Shown: positions 36,476 through 44,774, counted from the first letter of the stretch. The stretch: 64,000 nucleotides of DNA from Mucilaginibacter arboris (GCF_009754915.1 NZ_WPIK01000002.1:124001-188000), one strand, 5' to 3'. The notes: generated from the sequence alone by a model not told the origin. Numbers and translations are program-made.

Positions 36476-36494
36476 TATCAATTCTCACATAGAA

Positions 36495-36685
36495 ATTGTT
36501 TAAACTTTAGGGCCCAGTTTAAATTGGTACAAGATCCTTCGATATGCTTAGGATTGGTGCCATGCTTCTTTTACCGGGTAAAAATTGGTGTCTGTATTTA
36601 CTCAATCAAAAAAACAATGGTTAACATTTTTTACCTTGTAAAAGAAGCATCAACCCAAAAAAGAGAGGAAAAAAGTTTAAACAAC
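36495..36685. repeat. Dispersed inverted repeat, long form
   Basis: Outer arms ATTGTTTAAACTTT (36495) and AAAGTTTAAACAAC (to 36685), inner arms ATGCTTCTTTTACCGGG (36562) and GTAAAAGAAGCAT (36638-36650). The flank GGATTGGTGCC before the left arm matches the 4985-5204 copy, so these two form a subfamily. Confidence 0.85.
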
Positions 36686-36751
36686 TTCTATATAAATTAA
36701 ACAGGCCATGCTTTAGCATTCAATTTTCTAAGAGAAATAATATTTTTTAAT

Positions 36752-36762
36752 ATGTAATACAT
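36752..36762. promoter_or_regulatory. GntR-type operator candidate upstream of the GH20 gene
   Basis: ATGTAATACAT, identical to 35200-35210, 107 bases before the GH20 start. Confidence 0.6.
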
Positions 36763-36868
36763 AATACTAAAATATTAATTTAGCAGCTCTTGTTATAAAT
36801 CTAACCTGACTGATCCCATAAACATCAGCTGGAAAATTAGTTTGCGTGCCGCATTTTATTTTATCGAT

Positions 36869-39469
36869 ATGAAAAAGCTTGTTTTTTATACATTATTGCT
36901 GTTAACCACTGCTGTATCTGCCCAGATAAAAACACAAGGGAAGAACGATGGTGCTTTTCCTACCTTTTATCAGCAACGGTCATCGCTTTTCAGGTTATTG
37001 CCGCAAACAAAAGGTGATATTATTTTTTTGGGGAACAGCATTACCAACGGAAGCGAGTGGGACGAGCTTTTTGCTGATCCTCGTATCAAAAACAGAGGGA
37101 TAAGCGGTGATGTTACGGCTGGTGTTTTAAACCGCCTCGACGAAGTTACCGAAAGGAAACCGGCTAAAATATTTCTCCTGATCGGTATCAATGACCTTTC
37201 TGCCGGCACTGCTCCGGATACTGTGGCCAAAAACATTTTCCTGATTGCTAAAAAAGTAAGCGGGCAAACGCCAACTACGCAATTGTATGTTCAAAGTTTG
37301 CTGCCCGTTAACAATACCCTGAACAAGTTTCCTACCCATGTGAACAAAGGCGAACAGATCAAGCGGGTTAACCAGTTGCTGCGTAGCAACGCTGCTTTAT
37401 ATCATTACACTTTTGTTGATCTTTTCCCTTCATTTTGTAACGCCGAAGGGAAATTAGATACGCTTTATACCAACGATGGCCTGCATCAAAAAGGGGCAGG
37501 TTATATGCTGTGGAAGCATCTGGTCTATCCTTTGGTTTATGATCTTCAAAATAAACCCTCGCTCATACCTTTACCACAATCGCTAAAATGGAATGAAGGT
37601 TACTTCCAATTATACAATTGTAAAACAATAGTGGTAAAAGAAGCATCATTACAAAAAGAAGCACTGCGCCTGCAGCAAAAACTGCTTCAAAAAGGATTGA
37701 TCGTAAGCATAGGCCGCGCAGCAAAAAACAACGAGCCTTTTATCGAATTGCGTCTGGCCAAAACCGATGCGCCCCAGTTAAAAGAGGAAGCTTACCATTT
37801 AGAAGTTTCCGGTCAGCGGGTTTTGCTTAATGCCAATACTGCCCATGGAATATTTAACGGTCTGCAAACCCTGGAACAACTGATGCGCGACAATACCATG
37901 ATCGATGCCTGCACCATAACCGACTGGCCTGCTTTTGCCTGGCGTGGTTATATGGTTGATGTTGGAAGGAACTTCCAGTCGGTAGATCTGCTGAAGCAGC
38001 AGATCGAAATCATGGGCCGCTATAAACTTAATATTTTTCATTTTCACCTCACAGAAGATATTGCCTGGCGGCTGGCCATTAAACAATATCCGCAATTAAC
38101 AGCAGCGGAAAATATGCAGCGCAACAAAGGTGAATATTATACAGAAGAAGAGCTGAAAGACCTAATCTTGTTTTGTAAAGAACGGTACATTACGCTTATC
38201 CCCGAAATAGATATGCCTGGCCATAGTGCTGCTTTTACCAGGGCTTTTGGTATAAGCATGCAAAGTGATTCGGGCATGGTTATCGTTAAGAACATTTTAA
38301 AGGAGGTTTGCGAAACCTACGATGTGCCTTATATTCATATCGGCGCGGACGAGGTTAGGATCAGCAATAAAAATTTCGTTCCGGAAGTTACGGCTTATAT
38401 TGAAAAGCTGGGCAAAAAGGTGATCGGCTGGCAGCCCGGAGGCAATTTTACCAACACCACTATCCGGCAAATGTGGATGGACGACAATGGGAAAATAGAA
38501 AATAACTCTGAAATCAGGTATATCGATTCGCGGCATTTGTACCTCAACCACATGGACCCTTTAGAGAGCGTGGTCACTATTTTTAACCGGGAAATTGGCA
38601 ATAAGCAAAAAGGCGACAGCAGGGCTTTGGGCGGTATTATTTGCGTTTGGCCCGACAGGAGAATTGAGAACGAGGCGGATAATCTGCGCACCAATCCGGT
38701 TTACCCGGCTATGCTTGCGTTTGCAGAACGAAGCTGGCGCGGAGGCGGAATACCCGGCTGGACAGCAAAGATAGGAAGCCCGGGCAGTGAAAACGCCAAA
38801 CAGTTTGCTGAGTTTGAAGACCGCCTGATGGACCAGAAACAAGAATATTTCCGCCGCCTTCCTTTTCCTTATGTGGCGCAAGCTTCCCTTAACTGGAAAC
38901 TGTACGGGCCTTATGAGAATAACGGAGACCTTTCCAAAACATTTGCCCCGGAGGATAAAAACTTCAGCCTCAATAGTGCAACACCTGTTGTACAGGCAGT
39001 TGGAGGAACAATCGTGCTGCGGCATTGGTGGTATCCGTTAATTAGCGGGGTGATCGAAAAACCAGCGGAAAACACCACCTGGTATGCCAGCACAAGCATT
39101 TGGAGCGAGGATAACCACGTGCAGGATTTCTGGATCGGGTTTAACAACCTTTCCCGTTCTACCGCTACGGATTCGCCTAAATGGGGCACCTGGAACGATT
39201 TGCAAAGTGAAGTCTGGGTAAACGGAAAATTAATACCGCCGCCGCACTGGAAAAGGGGAGGGCAAAAAGGCAATTCCGAAACTCCGCTGACAGACGAAGG
39301 CTATGAATACCGCGAGCCAACAAAAATAACTCTGCAAAAAGGGTGGAACCAGGTATTGATTAAAGCGCCCGTGGGCAGCTTTAAAGGCAAAGACTGGCAA
39401 AACCCCGTAAAATGGATGTTTACTTTTATAACTGTTCCGGCTGGTTATTTGGGTTGGGCCGCAAACTAA
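36869..39469 (+). CDS. SGNH hydrolase - GH20 beta-N-acetylhexosaminidase fusion
   Basis: 866 aa from the ATG at 36869, chosen because it begins a signal peptide (KKLVFYTLLLLTTAVSAQ); a TTG 27 bases upstream is unlikely. Residues ~45-225 are an SGNH/GDSL esterase: FLGNSITNG (Ser block), LLIGINDLSAG (GxND) and TNDGLHQKG (Asp-x-x-His). Then a GH20b domain (IPLPQSLKWNEGYFQLYN onward) and a GH20 barrel: WRGYMVDVGRNFQ, FHFHLTEDIAWRL (~390), PEIDMPGHSAAF, and the catalytic Asp-Glu pair in HIGADEVRI (~491). The last ~180 residues look like a beta-sandwich. It should deacylate and release terminal GlcNAc/GalNAc in the periplasm or at the surface. It is preceded by an operator-like site. Confidence 0.92.
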   Translation: MKKLVFYTLLLLTTAVSAQIKTQGKNDGAFPTFYQQRSSLFRLLPQTKGDIIFLGNSITNGSEWDELFADPRIKNRGISGDVTAGVLNRLDEVTERKPAKIFLLIGINDLSAGTAPDTVAKNIFLIAKKVSGQTPTTQLYVQSLLPVNNTLNKFPTHVNKGEQIKRVNQLLRSNAALYHYTFVDLFPSFCNAEGKLDTLYTNDGLHQKGAGYMLWKHLVYPLVYDLQNKPSLIPLPQSLKWNEGYFQLYNCKTIVVKEASLQKEALRLQQKLLQKGLIVSIGRAAKNNEPFIELRLAKTDAPQLKEEAYHLEVSGQRVLLNANTAHGIFNGLQTLEQLMRDNTMIDACTITDWPAFAWRGYMVDVGRNFQSVDLLKQQIEIMGRYKLNIFHFHLTEDIAWRLAIKQYPQLTAAENMQRNKGEYYTEEELKDLILFCKERYITLIPEIDMPGHSAAFTRAFGISMQSDSGMVIVKNILKEVCETYDVPYIHIGADEVRISNKNFVPEVTAYIEKLGKKVIGWQPGGNFTNTTIRQMWMDDNGKIENNSEIRYIDSRHLYLNHMDPLESVVTIFNREIGNKQKGDSRALGGIICVWPDRRIENEADNLRTNPVYPAMLAFAERSWRGGGIPGWTAKIGSPGSENAKQFAEFEDRLMDQKQEYFRRLPFPYVAQASLNWKLYGPYENNGDLSKTFAPEDKNFSLNSATPVVQAVGGTIVLRHWWYPLISGVIEKPAENTTWYASTSIWSEDNHVQDFWIGFNNLSRSTATDSPKWGTWNDLQSEVWVNGKLIPPPHWKRGGQKGNSETPLTDEGYEYREPTKITLQKGWNQVLIKAPVGSFKGKDWQNPVKWMFTFITVPAGYLGWAAN

Positions 39470-39484
39470 GCTTCCTGATTTCTG

Positions 39485-39571
39485 ATGCTTCTTTTATCAC
39501 CTAAAAATCATCAGGTTCCCAGGCTTTTCTTCAGGATGCAAACACCAATTTTTAGGTGGTAAAAGAAGCAT
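39485..39571. repeat. Dispersed inverted repeat, archetypal copy
   Basis: ATGCTTCTTTTATCACC at 39485 and GGTGGTAAAAGAAGCAT ending 39571 extend through CTAAAAAT/ATTTTTAG to 24-bp arms with one A-to-G difference, which would still pair as G-U in RNA. It starts 16 bases after the GH20 stop. Confidence 0.9.
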
Positions 39572-39602
39572 GGCATGGCTTTCTTAACCAAAAACAACAG
39601 CA

Positions 39603-39998
39603 ATGGAAACTAAACCTAAGTTCTTCTTCGATTATATTTATTACCGAATGACCAAAGCATATTTTAAATGGGATGGAAGGACTGGCGGTACAGCAATTGT
39701 GGCCATAATGATGATTCAAATGTTATATATAATAGACGTTTTGGTTTTTATCCTGCGAGTATTTTATACCCGTAACCAGTTAAAAGATTTTAATAATTAT
39801 GGTAAAGGATTTATAATAATAATAGCTTTTATTCTTCTAATATACAACTACAGAAAATATAATGGCAGTTATAATAAACTGCGTTACTATTGGAAAGATG
39901 AAAGCAGAACCATGAGGGTATATAAAGGATTATTGGTAATTGTTTCTCTTATATTGCCCTGGGCGCCGTTAATACTGATGGGTATGTTTTGGAAATAA
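39603..39998 (+). CDS. Small three-TM membrane protein, array member 1
   Basis: 131 aa, unrecognised. An aromatic amphipathic N-terminal segment (FFFDYIYYRMTKAYFKWDG) is followed by three predicted membrane helices (~30-52, ~68-80, ~105-128) and a short positive loop (YNYRKYNGSYNKLRYYWKDE). The layout matches the four following genes, so it is probably a distant paralogue. No catalytic motif. Its ATG is in ACAGCAATGG. Function unknown; arrays of such proteins occur in other Bacteroidota genomes. Confidence 0.7.
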   Translation: METKPKFFFDYIYYRMTKAYFKWDGRTGGTAIVAIMMIQMLYIIDVLVFILRVFYTRNQLKDFNNYGKGFIIIIAFILLIYNYRKYNGSYNKLRYYWKDESRTMRVYKGLLVIVSLILPWAPLILMGMFWK

Positions 39999-40072
39999 AG
40001 GCATCTCACTTGTATCATGAATCACACATTGGTACCACTTGAATAATATGAATATGCAAGAGACCATTAATT

Positions 40073-40474
40073 ATGATAAAAAGATTTATTGAAACACTTT
40101 ACAAAGTAATGTTTAATCATTTTCTAAAAATAGATGGTGCAAAAGGAAAGCCGTCTCTAATAGCTTGTTGTGCAACAGCATTGTTTATAAATCTATTTAT
40201 GTTAAATATAAGCTGTGTTTTTAGTGTAATGCTAAACATTCCTGTTAAGGCAAATTATAACAAATTAGAAATTAACCTGTTTGTGCTGACTACATTTGGC
40301 CTTACCTATTTGCTTCTGTTTTCTGTTTTTCAATTTAAAAAAGTAGGTGATGGCGCTGATGGTTTTTTTATAATAACAGAACGTACTAAAAAAATAATCT
40401 GGTTAGTATTTTGGGGAAACTTGGTTTTAATGTTTGTATTAGCTTTATTTCGAAAATATTACTTTCATTTATAA
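40073..40474 (+). CDS. Small three-TM membrane protein, array member 2
   Basis: 133 aa. Amphipathic start (IKRFIETLYKVMFNHFLKID), then helices at ~30-55, ~68-88 and ~108-128, ending FRKYYFHL. It is closely similar to member 5 (41573-41974): FGLTYLLLFSV, KKVGDGADGFF, 'ITERTKKIIWLVFWGNLVLM' are nearly identical. About 50 bases upstream of the ATG are also shared (CTTGAATAAT, CCATTAATTATGATAAAAAG), showing duplication of gene plus leader. Function unknown. Confidence 0.72.
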   Translation: MIKRFIETLYKVMFNHFLKIDGAKGKPSLIACCATALFINLFMLNISCVFSVMLNIPVKANYNKLEINLFVLTTFGLTYLLLFSVFQFKKVGDGADGFFIITERTKKIIWLVFWGNLVLMFVLALFRKYYFHL

Positions 40475-40559
40475 GTGATAGTTAGATTTCCACAAAAGCA
40501 GTGGTTGTTTATAACTATAAACGATCATTAATTAACGGTGAAACAGGAGATTGCAATTT

Positions 40560-40964
40560 ATGTATAAACTATTTTATATCATCTACAACTCCTACTACAA
40601 ACATGGAAAATATAAAAATGACGTTCCATCGTTAACAGTTGGTGGGATATTTTGCATATTCTTTTTTAGTGTCCTGTTATCAGTAAATTGTATAATCGAG
40701 TGGATGTTCCAAGTAAATTATAGCTTGTCAAAACTTGACAGGTTCAATTCTTTTTTACTTGTTATTGCATTGGGTTTTATGGTTTACTTTGCTTTTTATC
40801 ATCACAAAAAATATCAGAAAATATATGAAAGGTATAAAGCAGATCTTTTCTTAAACAGTAAATATGGCCAATATATTGGTTTTATAATTGTATTTATGGT
40901 TATTTTATCCCCTGTATTTCTTGCATTGATCCGTAACAAGATTAATAGAGGTCATTGGTATTAA
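40560..40964 (+). CDS. Small three-TM membrane protein, array member 3
   Basis: 134 aa from the ATG at 40560 (MYKLFYIIYNSYYKHGKYKN); an in-frame TTG 9 bases upstream is possible. Same plan as its neighbours: aromatic amphipathic N-terminus, a Pro-containing entry to helix 1 (VPSLTVGGIFCIFFFSVLLS), two further helices and a basic tail (IRNKINRGHWY). More diverged than members 2, 4 and 5. Function unknown. Confidence 0.7.
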   Translation: MYKLFYIIYNSYYKHGKYKNDVPSLTVGGIFCIFFFSVLLSVNCIIEWMFQVNYSLSKLDRFNSFLLVIALGFMVYFAFYHHKKYQKIYERYKADLFLNSKYGQYIGFIIVFMVILSPVFLALIRNKINRGHWY

Positions 40965-41059
40965 TAAGCAAAATTTGAAAATGAAGTACTTTAATTGTAT
41001 TAAGAATTTTCACATTTGTACTACCTGAATTATGTGAACAGGCAAGCGACAATTAATTT

Positions 41060-41459
41060 ATGATAATAAAGAAGTTTATTGGAACACTTTATAAAGTGAC
41101 TTTTAATGCTTATGCAAAGGGGAATAATGAAAAAAATCCTTATTTATTCGCTTGGTTACTAACATCGTTATTTATTGCAGTATTATTAGTTAATCTGATC
41201 GGTAATTAGTATCGTTTTAAATACTAAAATTAAACTTAATTTTGGCGGCTTAGGCACTTGCGTTTTATTTAGTGTTATAATATATCTTACTCATATATTC
41301 CTGTTTAATATTCTTAATTTAAAAAAGATTGGGGATAATACGAACCGATATTTTTTAGTTTCTGCACGCACTGCTAAAATAATTGGGTCAGTGTATATCA
41401 TCAATTTTGTGTTAGCTTTTATTCTTCCTGTTTTAAAAAAGTATTACTTTCATTTATGA
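41060..41459 (+). pseudogene. Frameshifted array member 4
   Basis: Starts like its paralogues (MIIKKFIGTLYKVTFNAYAK) but the first frame stops at TAG after 'NLIGN' (about codon 49). The remainder continues in another frame: ISIVLNTKIKLNFGG through 'SARTAKIIGSVYIINFVLAF' to KKYYFHL and TGA. A single small indel near 41208 would restore a 133-aa protein. The upstream leader (TTTGTACTACCTGAATTAT) is shared with member 5. Confidence 0.75.
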
Positions 41460-41572
41460 TTATGGATTATATTTCGGCAAAAAACAACAGTTAATTTTAA
41501 TATTGTCGATTTGTATTACAAAATGACGTATTTGTACTGCTTGAATTATTAATAGTATGCAGGCCATTAACT

Positions 41573-41974
41573 ATGATAAAAAGATTTATTGGAACACTTT
41601 ACAAAGTAATGTTTAATTATCATTTAAAAATAGATGGTGCAAAAGTGAATCCGGCCCTGATGGCTTGTTGTGCAACAGCATTGTTTATAAATTTATTTGC
41701 TTTAAATTTAGTCACTATCTTTAGTATAATCATAAACACTCCTATTAGAGTCTATTACAATAAATTAGAAAATATACTATTAGTTCTCGCAACATTTGGC
41801 CTTACCTATGTACTTTTATTTTCTGTTTTAAAATTTAAGAAAATAGGTGATGGCGCTAAAGGTTTTTTTGCAATTACAGAACGTACTAAAAAAATAATTT
41901 GGTTAGTATTTTGGGGAAACATGGTTTTAATGTTTGTATCAGGGTTATTTCGAAAATATTATTTTAATCTATAA
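41573..41974 (+). CDS. Small three-TM membrane protein, array member 5
   Basis: 133 aa, close paralogue of member 2 (IKRFIGTLYKVMFNYHLKID at the N-terminus, FRKYYFNL at the C-terminus). Three helices at ~30-55, ~68-88, ~108-128. Divergence from member 2 is concentrated in the first extramembrane loop (SIIINTPIRVYYNKLENILL) rather than in the helices, which may mean selection on that loop. Function unknown. Confidence 0.72.
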   Translation: MIKRFIGTLYKVMFNYHLKIDGAKVNPALMACCATALFINLFALNLVTIFSIIINTPIRVYYNKLENILLVLATFGLTYVLLFSVLKFKKIGDGAKGFFAITERTKKIIWLVFWGNMVLMFVSGLFRKYYFNL

Positions 41975-42063
41975 TTGGTGTTAGCTTTCGGCAAAGAGCA
42001 GCGGTTACTTTTAACCATGATAGTTAGGAGTAGGCCATTAAATTAATTTTAATGTTTTAAGCA

Positions 42064-42468
42064 ATGTTAATAAAAAGGTACATCGAGATTTATTATAAAG
42101 TGATATTTAATCATGTACTAAAGAAACATGGTTTAATAATAAACCCCAGTTTAGCGGCCAGTTGTTTAATATCGATTTCTACACTAATGTTTACAATAAG
42201 TTTGGTAAATATATATTGTATGATTATGAAAATTCCAATCAATTTTCATAGTAATACAATGGAAAATTACGCTTTCACATTTATATTATTTTTTTTTATG
42301 TATCTGCTTTTGTTTTCTGTTTTTAAATTTAAAAAGGCAGGTGAAGGCGTAGATAAATCTTTTATGATTACTACATATGAAAAAAAAATTGTCTGGATTT
42401 TCTATTATAGCAATTTTATAATATGCCTTCTGCTAATTTTATTGCGGAAGTTCTATTTTAATTTATAA
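42064..42468 (+). CDS. Small three-TM membrane protein, array member 6
   Basis: 134 aa beginning MLIKRYIEIYYKVIFNHVLK and ending LRKFYFNL. Same fold plan; more diverged, with KKAGEGVDKSFMITTYEKKI replacing the GDGADGFFIITERTKKI segment. It lies 89 bases after member 5, giving a repeat unit near 0.5 kb. Function unknown. Confidence 0.7.
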   Translation: MLIKRYIEIYYKVIFNHVLKKHGLIINPSLAASCLISISTLMFTISLVNIYCMIMKIPINFHSNTMENYAFTFILFFFMYLLLFSVFKFKKAGEGVDKSFMITTYEKKIVWIFYYSNFIICLLLILLRKFYFNL

Positions 42469-42566
42469 GAATTACATTACTTTTAACCAAAGTAAAATAT
42501 TGACTTGGTTCGTGTCTATCATGCTGTAAATTCTAAAGAAAGGAAACCAATAATATAAATCATTCC

Positions 42567-43304
42567 TTGGAAAAAACATATAATACCCAAAGATATTTGA
42601 GTGGGAAAGCAACTTTGTGGGCATTTGCAATGTTCATATTCCTTTCATCCCTGTTAATCTTTATAGCTCTGATTTTTAAAGTTGGCGGTTCTTTTGTATT
42701 TATTGGATATGCTTTTTTATGCATTGTACCTTTTATGTTTTTACAAAGATTTAGGAAAATATTTACCAGAAATGTTATTGTGGAATTTAATAGTCAGTCG
42801 TTTTTAATTAAAGAATATGCTTTGAAGAGGGGCGATTTAATGCATGAATTCAATTGCCGGTGGGATGATATTAAATATTACAAATGTACTTTCAGCAGCA
42901 ATAAATACACTTCCATCAGTATTTATCTGAAAGATGGTGTAAATAAGAATTACGTGTTTAAAGACAATAAGGCAGAAAATGAAGCAATACAGGAAGAAAG
43001 TATTTTCAGTATCTTTTATTCATATATCAGCCGATATAATACTGACAAAACTTTTAATGAAAGAATTTTTCTTTCTCCATCATTTTTAGTTACAAGGCTT
43101 GGGACAATTTGTATAATTCTTCTTGCTATTCTGGGCATTGCTTCAGTCCTGTTTCAATTCTTGTATGCAGGTAAACTTTTGCCTCTTTCATCATTAATGG
43201 GTTTTAGTATGCTCTTGCAATTGATTATCAGGCGCGGGAACTATAAAAAGACATATAATAATATCATGAAATTGGATAATGATATTCATGAAAGTCATTC
43301 ATAA
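42567..43304 (+). CDS. Membrane protein with PH-like cytoplasmic domain
   Basis: 245 aa from a TTG start (MEKTYNTQRYLSGKATLWAF); no ATG is available upstream and the next one would cut into helix 1. Two helices (~17-38, ~42-60), then a ~100-residue soluble part (VIVEFNSQSFLIKEYALKRG, CRWDDIKYYKCTFSSNKYTS, ISIYLKDGVNKNYVF) with the beta-strand pattern of bacterial PH/YcxB-type domains, then two more helices (~175-220). Not named in any family I can state with confidence. It follows the three-TM array by about 100 bases and may be functionally tied to it. Confidence 0.65.
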   Translation: MEKTYNTQRYLSGKATLWAFAMFIFLSSLLIFIALIFKVGGSFVFIGYAFLCIVPFMFLQRFRKIFTRNVIVEFNSQSFLIKEYALKRGDLMHEFNCRWDDIKYYKCTFSSNKYTSISIYLKDGVNKNYVFKDNKAENEAIQEESIFSIFYSYISRYNTDKTFNERIFLSPSFLVTRLGTICIILLAILGIASVLFQFLYAGKLLPLSSLMGFSMLLQLIIRRGNYKKTYNNIMKLDNDIHESHS

Positions 43305-43450
43305 TATTGATTAAAAGCGATAGTATCAAAAAAGTACAGATTAGAAGTTTCTAATCATGATTGTAGTAACTATTGGCAAGGGCTTTTGCGAAGAACTGGC
43401 ATTTGAAAAACTTTTGCCAAAACCAAAGTTAAATTTATAATCAAATGCTG

Positions 43451-43461
43451 ATGCTTCTTTT
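43451..43461. repeat. Left half-copy of the dispersed repeat
   Basis: ATGCTTCTTTTACC without a clear right arm; lies in the 270-bp spacer between the membrane protein and the small minus-strand gene. Confidence 0.5.
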
Positions 43462-43575
43462 ACCAGCTAAATTTTAATCTGTCAAGCTGGAACTAAAGCA
43501 AAATAGCAAACAAAAGTTGATGTTTAATTCCATCAGCCAGTTTTGTGCCAAACTTATGTGGCTGTTCGTGCTTTA

Positions 43576-43746
43576 TCAGACATGTTGCGATTTTTTGTTT
43601 GTTCGTAAACTAGCTTTGTCTTTACGCTTAGCATTTTTTGCTTTAATGCCTTGCATGATTTTTCGAAAATCTGAGAGATCTTGCTCTGACCATGGTTCAG
43701 ACTTGGTTGACAAGTCAACGTCTATCGGTTCTCTTATTAATCCCAT
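43576..43746 (-). CDS. 56-aa protein paired with the GNAT-like gene
   Basis: MGLIREPIDVDLSTKSEPWS followed by EQDLSDFRKIMQGIKAKNAK and a basic tail ending SQHV. It starts 4 bases after the stop of the GNAT-like gene, so translation is probably coupled. Small proteins beginning MGLIREP.. DVDF are, in my recollection, frequent partners of this GNAT-like family in Bacteroidota, which suggests a toxin-antitoxin-like module; that is inference. Charge distribution (acidic first half, basic tail) is real. The plus-strand frame over this region is a shadow. Confidence 0.6.
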   Translation of the reverse strand: MGLIREPIDVDLSTKSEPWSEQDLSDFRKIMQGIKAKNAKRKDKASLRTNKKSQHV

Positions 43747-43749
43747 AGT

Positions 43750-44274
43750 TTAGTTTTTAAAATATTGTGAAATAAGCCTTAAAACAGCCTTTGTTTCAAT
43801 AAACATTCTTATTCCGCGAAAATGTGTTGCAAAAAGTGATTGTTCATAATGTTTGATCAGTGCTGTTTTTGCATCAAAAGCAATAAAGCCCTCGTAACCT
43901 TTGTTAACAGATACTTTACAAGCGTAAGCAACCAAATTTCCAGGAACGCCAAGATAAACTTTATTTTTGCCTTTGTTAAATTTTGAACTTTCGATTAAGT
44001 GCATAAATATGTGGTCTGTTTTATCTTCAATGCTTAAAAGTCCCTGAATGATTGTAGGATTGTTTATAGTTGTCAACTTAAAAACTTCCTTGTTTTCATG
44101 TTTAAGTTCTTTGTGCCAATCAAACTGCCAATCTGCTTTTTTGATCTGCCTGCTATCTGTATGCGTAAGCCTAAAAATTTCTGTATCGAAAACCTCGCCA
44201 GTTAAAACATTTTCGATTGAATTTGTCAGCTTGTCAATCTCAAAGTCAAGTCCGGTATCTTTTTGCCTTTTCAA
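43750..44274 (-). CDS. GNAT-like protein of a two-gene module
   Basis: 174 aa. The second half resembles an N-acetyltransferase core: HIFMHLIESSKFNKGKNKVY, then VPGNLVAYACKVSVNKGYEG and FIAFDAKTALIKHYEQSLFA, i.e. the strand-loop-helix where GNATs bind acetyl-CoA and the following 'HYE..LFA' strand. The N-terminal half (LTGEVFDTEIFRLTHTDSRQ) is not recognised. A complete GNAT pyrophosphate loop (Q/RxxGxG/A) is not obvious, so activity is uncertain. Partner is the 56-aa gene 3 bases downstream. Alternatives: a toxin of the GNAT class, or an orphan modifying enzyme. Confidence 0.6.
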   Translation of the reverse strand: MKRQKDTGLDFEIDKLTNSIENVLTGEVFDTEIFRLTHTDSRQIKKADWQFDWHKELKHENKEVFKLTTINNPTIIQGLLSIEDKTDHIFMHLIESSKFNKGKNKVYLGVPGNLVAYACKVSVNKGYEGFIAFDAKTALIKHYEQSLFATHFRGIRMFIETKAVLRLISQYFKN

Positions 44275-44460
44275 TCTACTAATTTACAAATTTTAGATCA
44301 ATCTTCTATACTCATTTGTCAGTTGTAAAGCATCGTTGTAGCATAATGCACAGCTCTTCGATTGCCGTAAGTGCCGTTAATACTAATACGCATCTTTTGA
44401 AAAGAAAGACAGGCATTTGCTTATCTAAAAGAAAAGTTCCAACTCCTATATAATAAAGCT

Positions 44461-44551
44461 ATACTTCTTTTAGCTGGGTAAAATTAGTTTGCTATCCGAT
44501 AGCTTTTCAACTTCGAATAACCCCCTGATTTTCATCCCCTAAAAGAAGCAT
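44461..44551. repeat. Dispersed inverted repeat, diverged copy
   Basis: ATACTTCTTTTAGC (44461) and CCTAAAAGAAGCAT (to 44551). It is the only repeat in the 500-bp gap between the GNAT-like gene and susC, which also holds the regulatory sites listed next. Confidence 0.7.
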
Positions 44552-44641
44552 ATAGGGCAGGTTTGCCAGTAACAAAAAGAAGCTTTTACATTATCATCTC
44601 AATGTAATCCACATTTACAACCCTTTTTTGAGATTTTCGAC

Positions 44642-44710
44642 TGCATTTTGCAAATGCAATCTTAAACAACTGATATTCAGCATAAAAAAATTAATGCAAT
44701 TACTTGCATT
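44642..44710. promoter_or_regulatory. Two TGCATT palindromes upstream of susC
   Basis: TGCATTT-TGC-AAATGCA (44642-44658) and AATGCAA-TTAC-TTGCATT (44693-44710) share the half-site TGCATT and lie about 51 bases apart, upstream of the susC promoter region. Placement suggests activator or repressor sites for a second regulator, for instance the ROK protein. Confidence 0.45.
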
Positions 44711-44727
44711 TAATAATCTTATTTTCT

Positions 44728-44750
44728 TAATATTGCTTTATGTATGACAT
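44728..44750 (+). promoter_or_regulatory. susC promoter -7 element overlapped by a GntR-type operator
   Basis: TAATATTG (44728-44735) approximates the Bacteroidota -7 TANNTTTG. ATGTATGACAT (44740-44750) fits the TGTNNNACA pattern of the two sites near gntR and would cover the transcription start, as expected for repression; the ATG follows 25 bases later. Confidence 0.5.
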
Positions 44751-44774
44751 AATTAAATAGTCACCAATTATATT

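Noticed and set aside
39603-42468. Array genes as transposon or phage holins
   Set aside because: Three-TM holin-like topology is superficially similar, but there is no lysis or phage gene nearby and the tandem paralogy with shared leaders is not holin-like.
43517-43753. 78-codon plus-strand frame
   Set aside because: It overlaps the 56-aa minus-strand gene, which has a better start, charge pattern and coupling to its neighbour.
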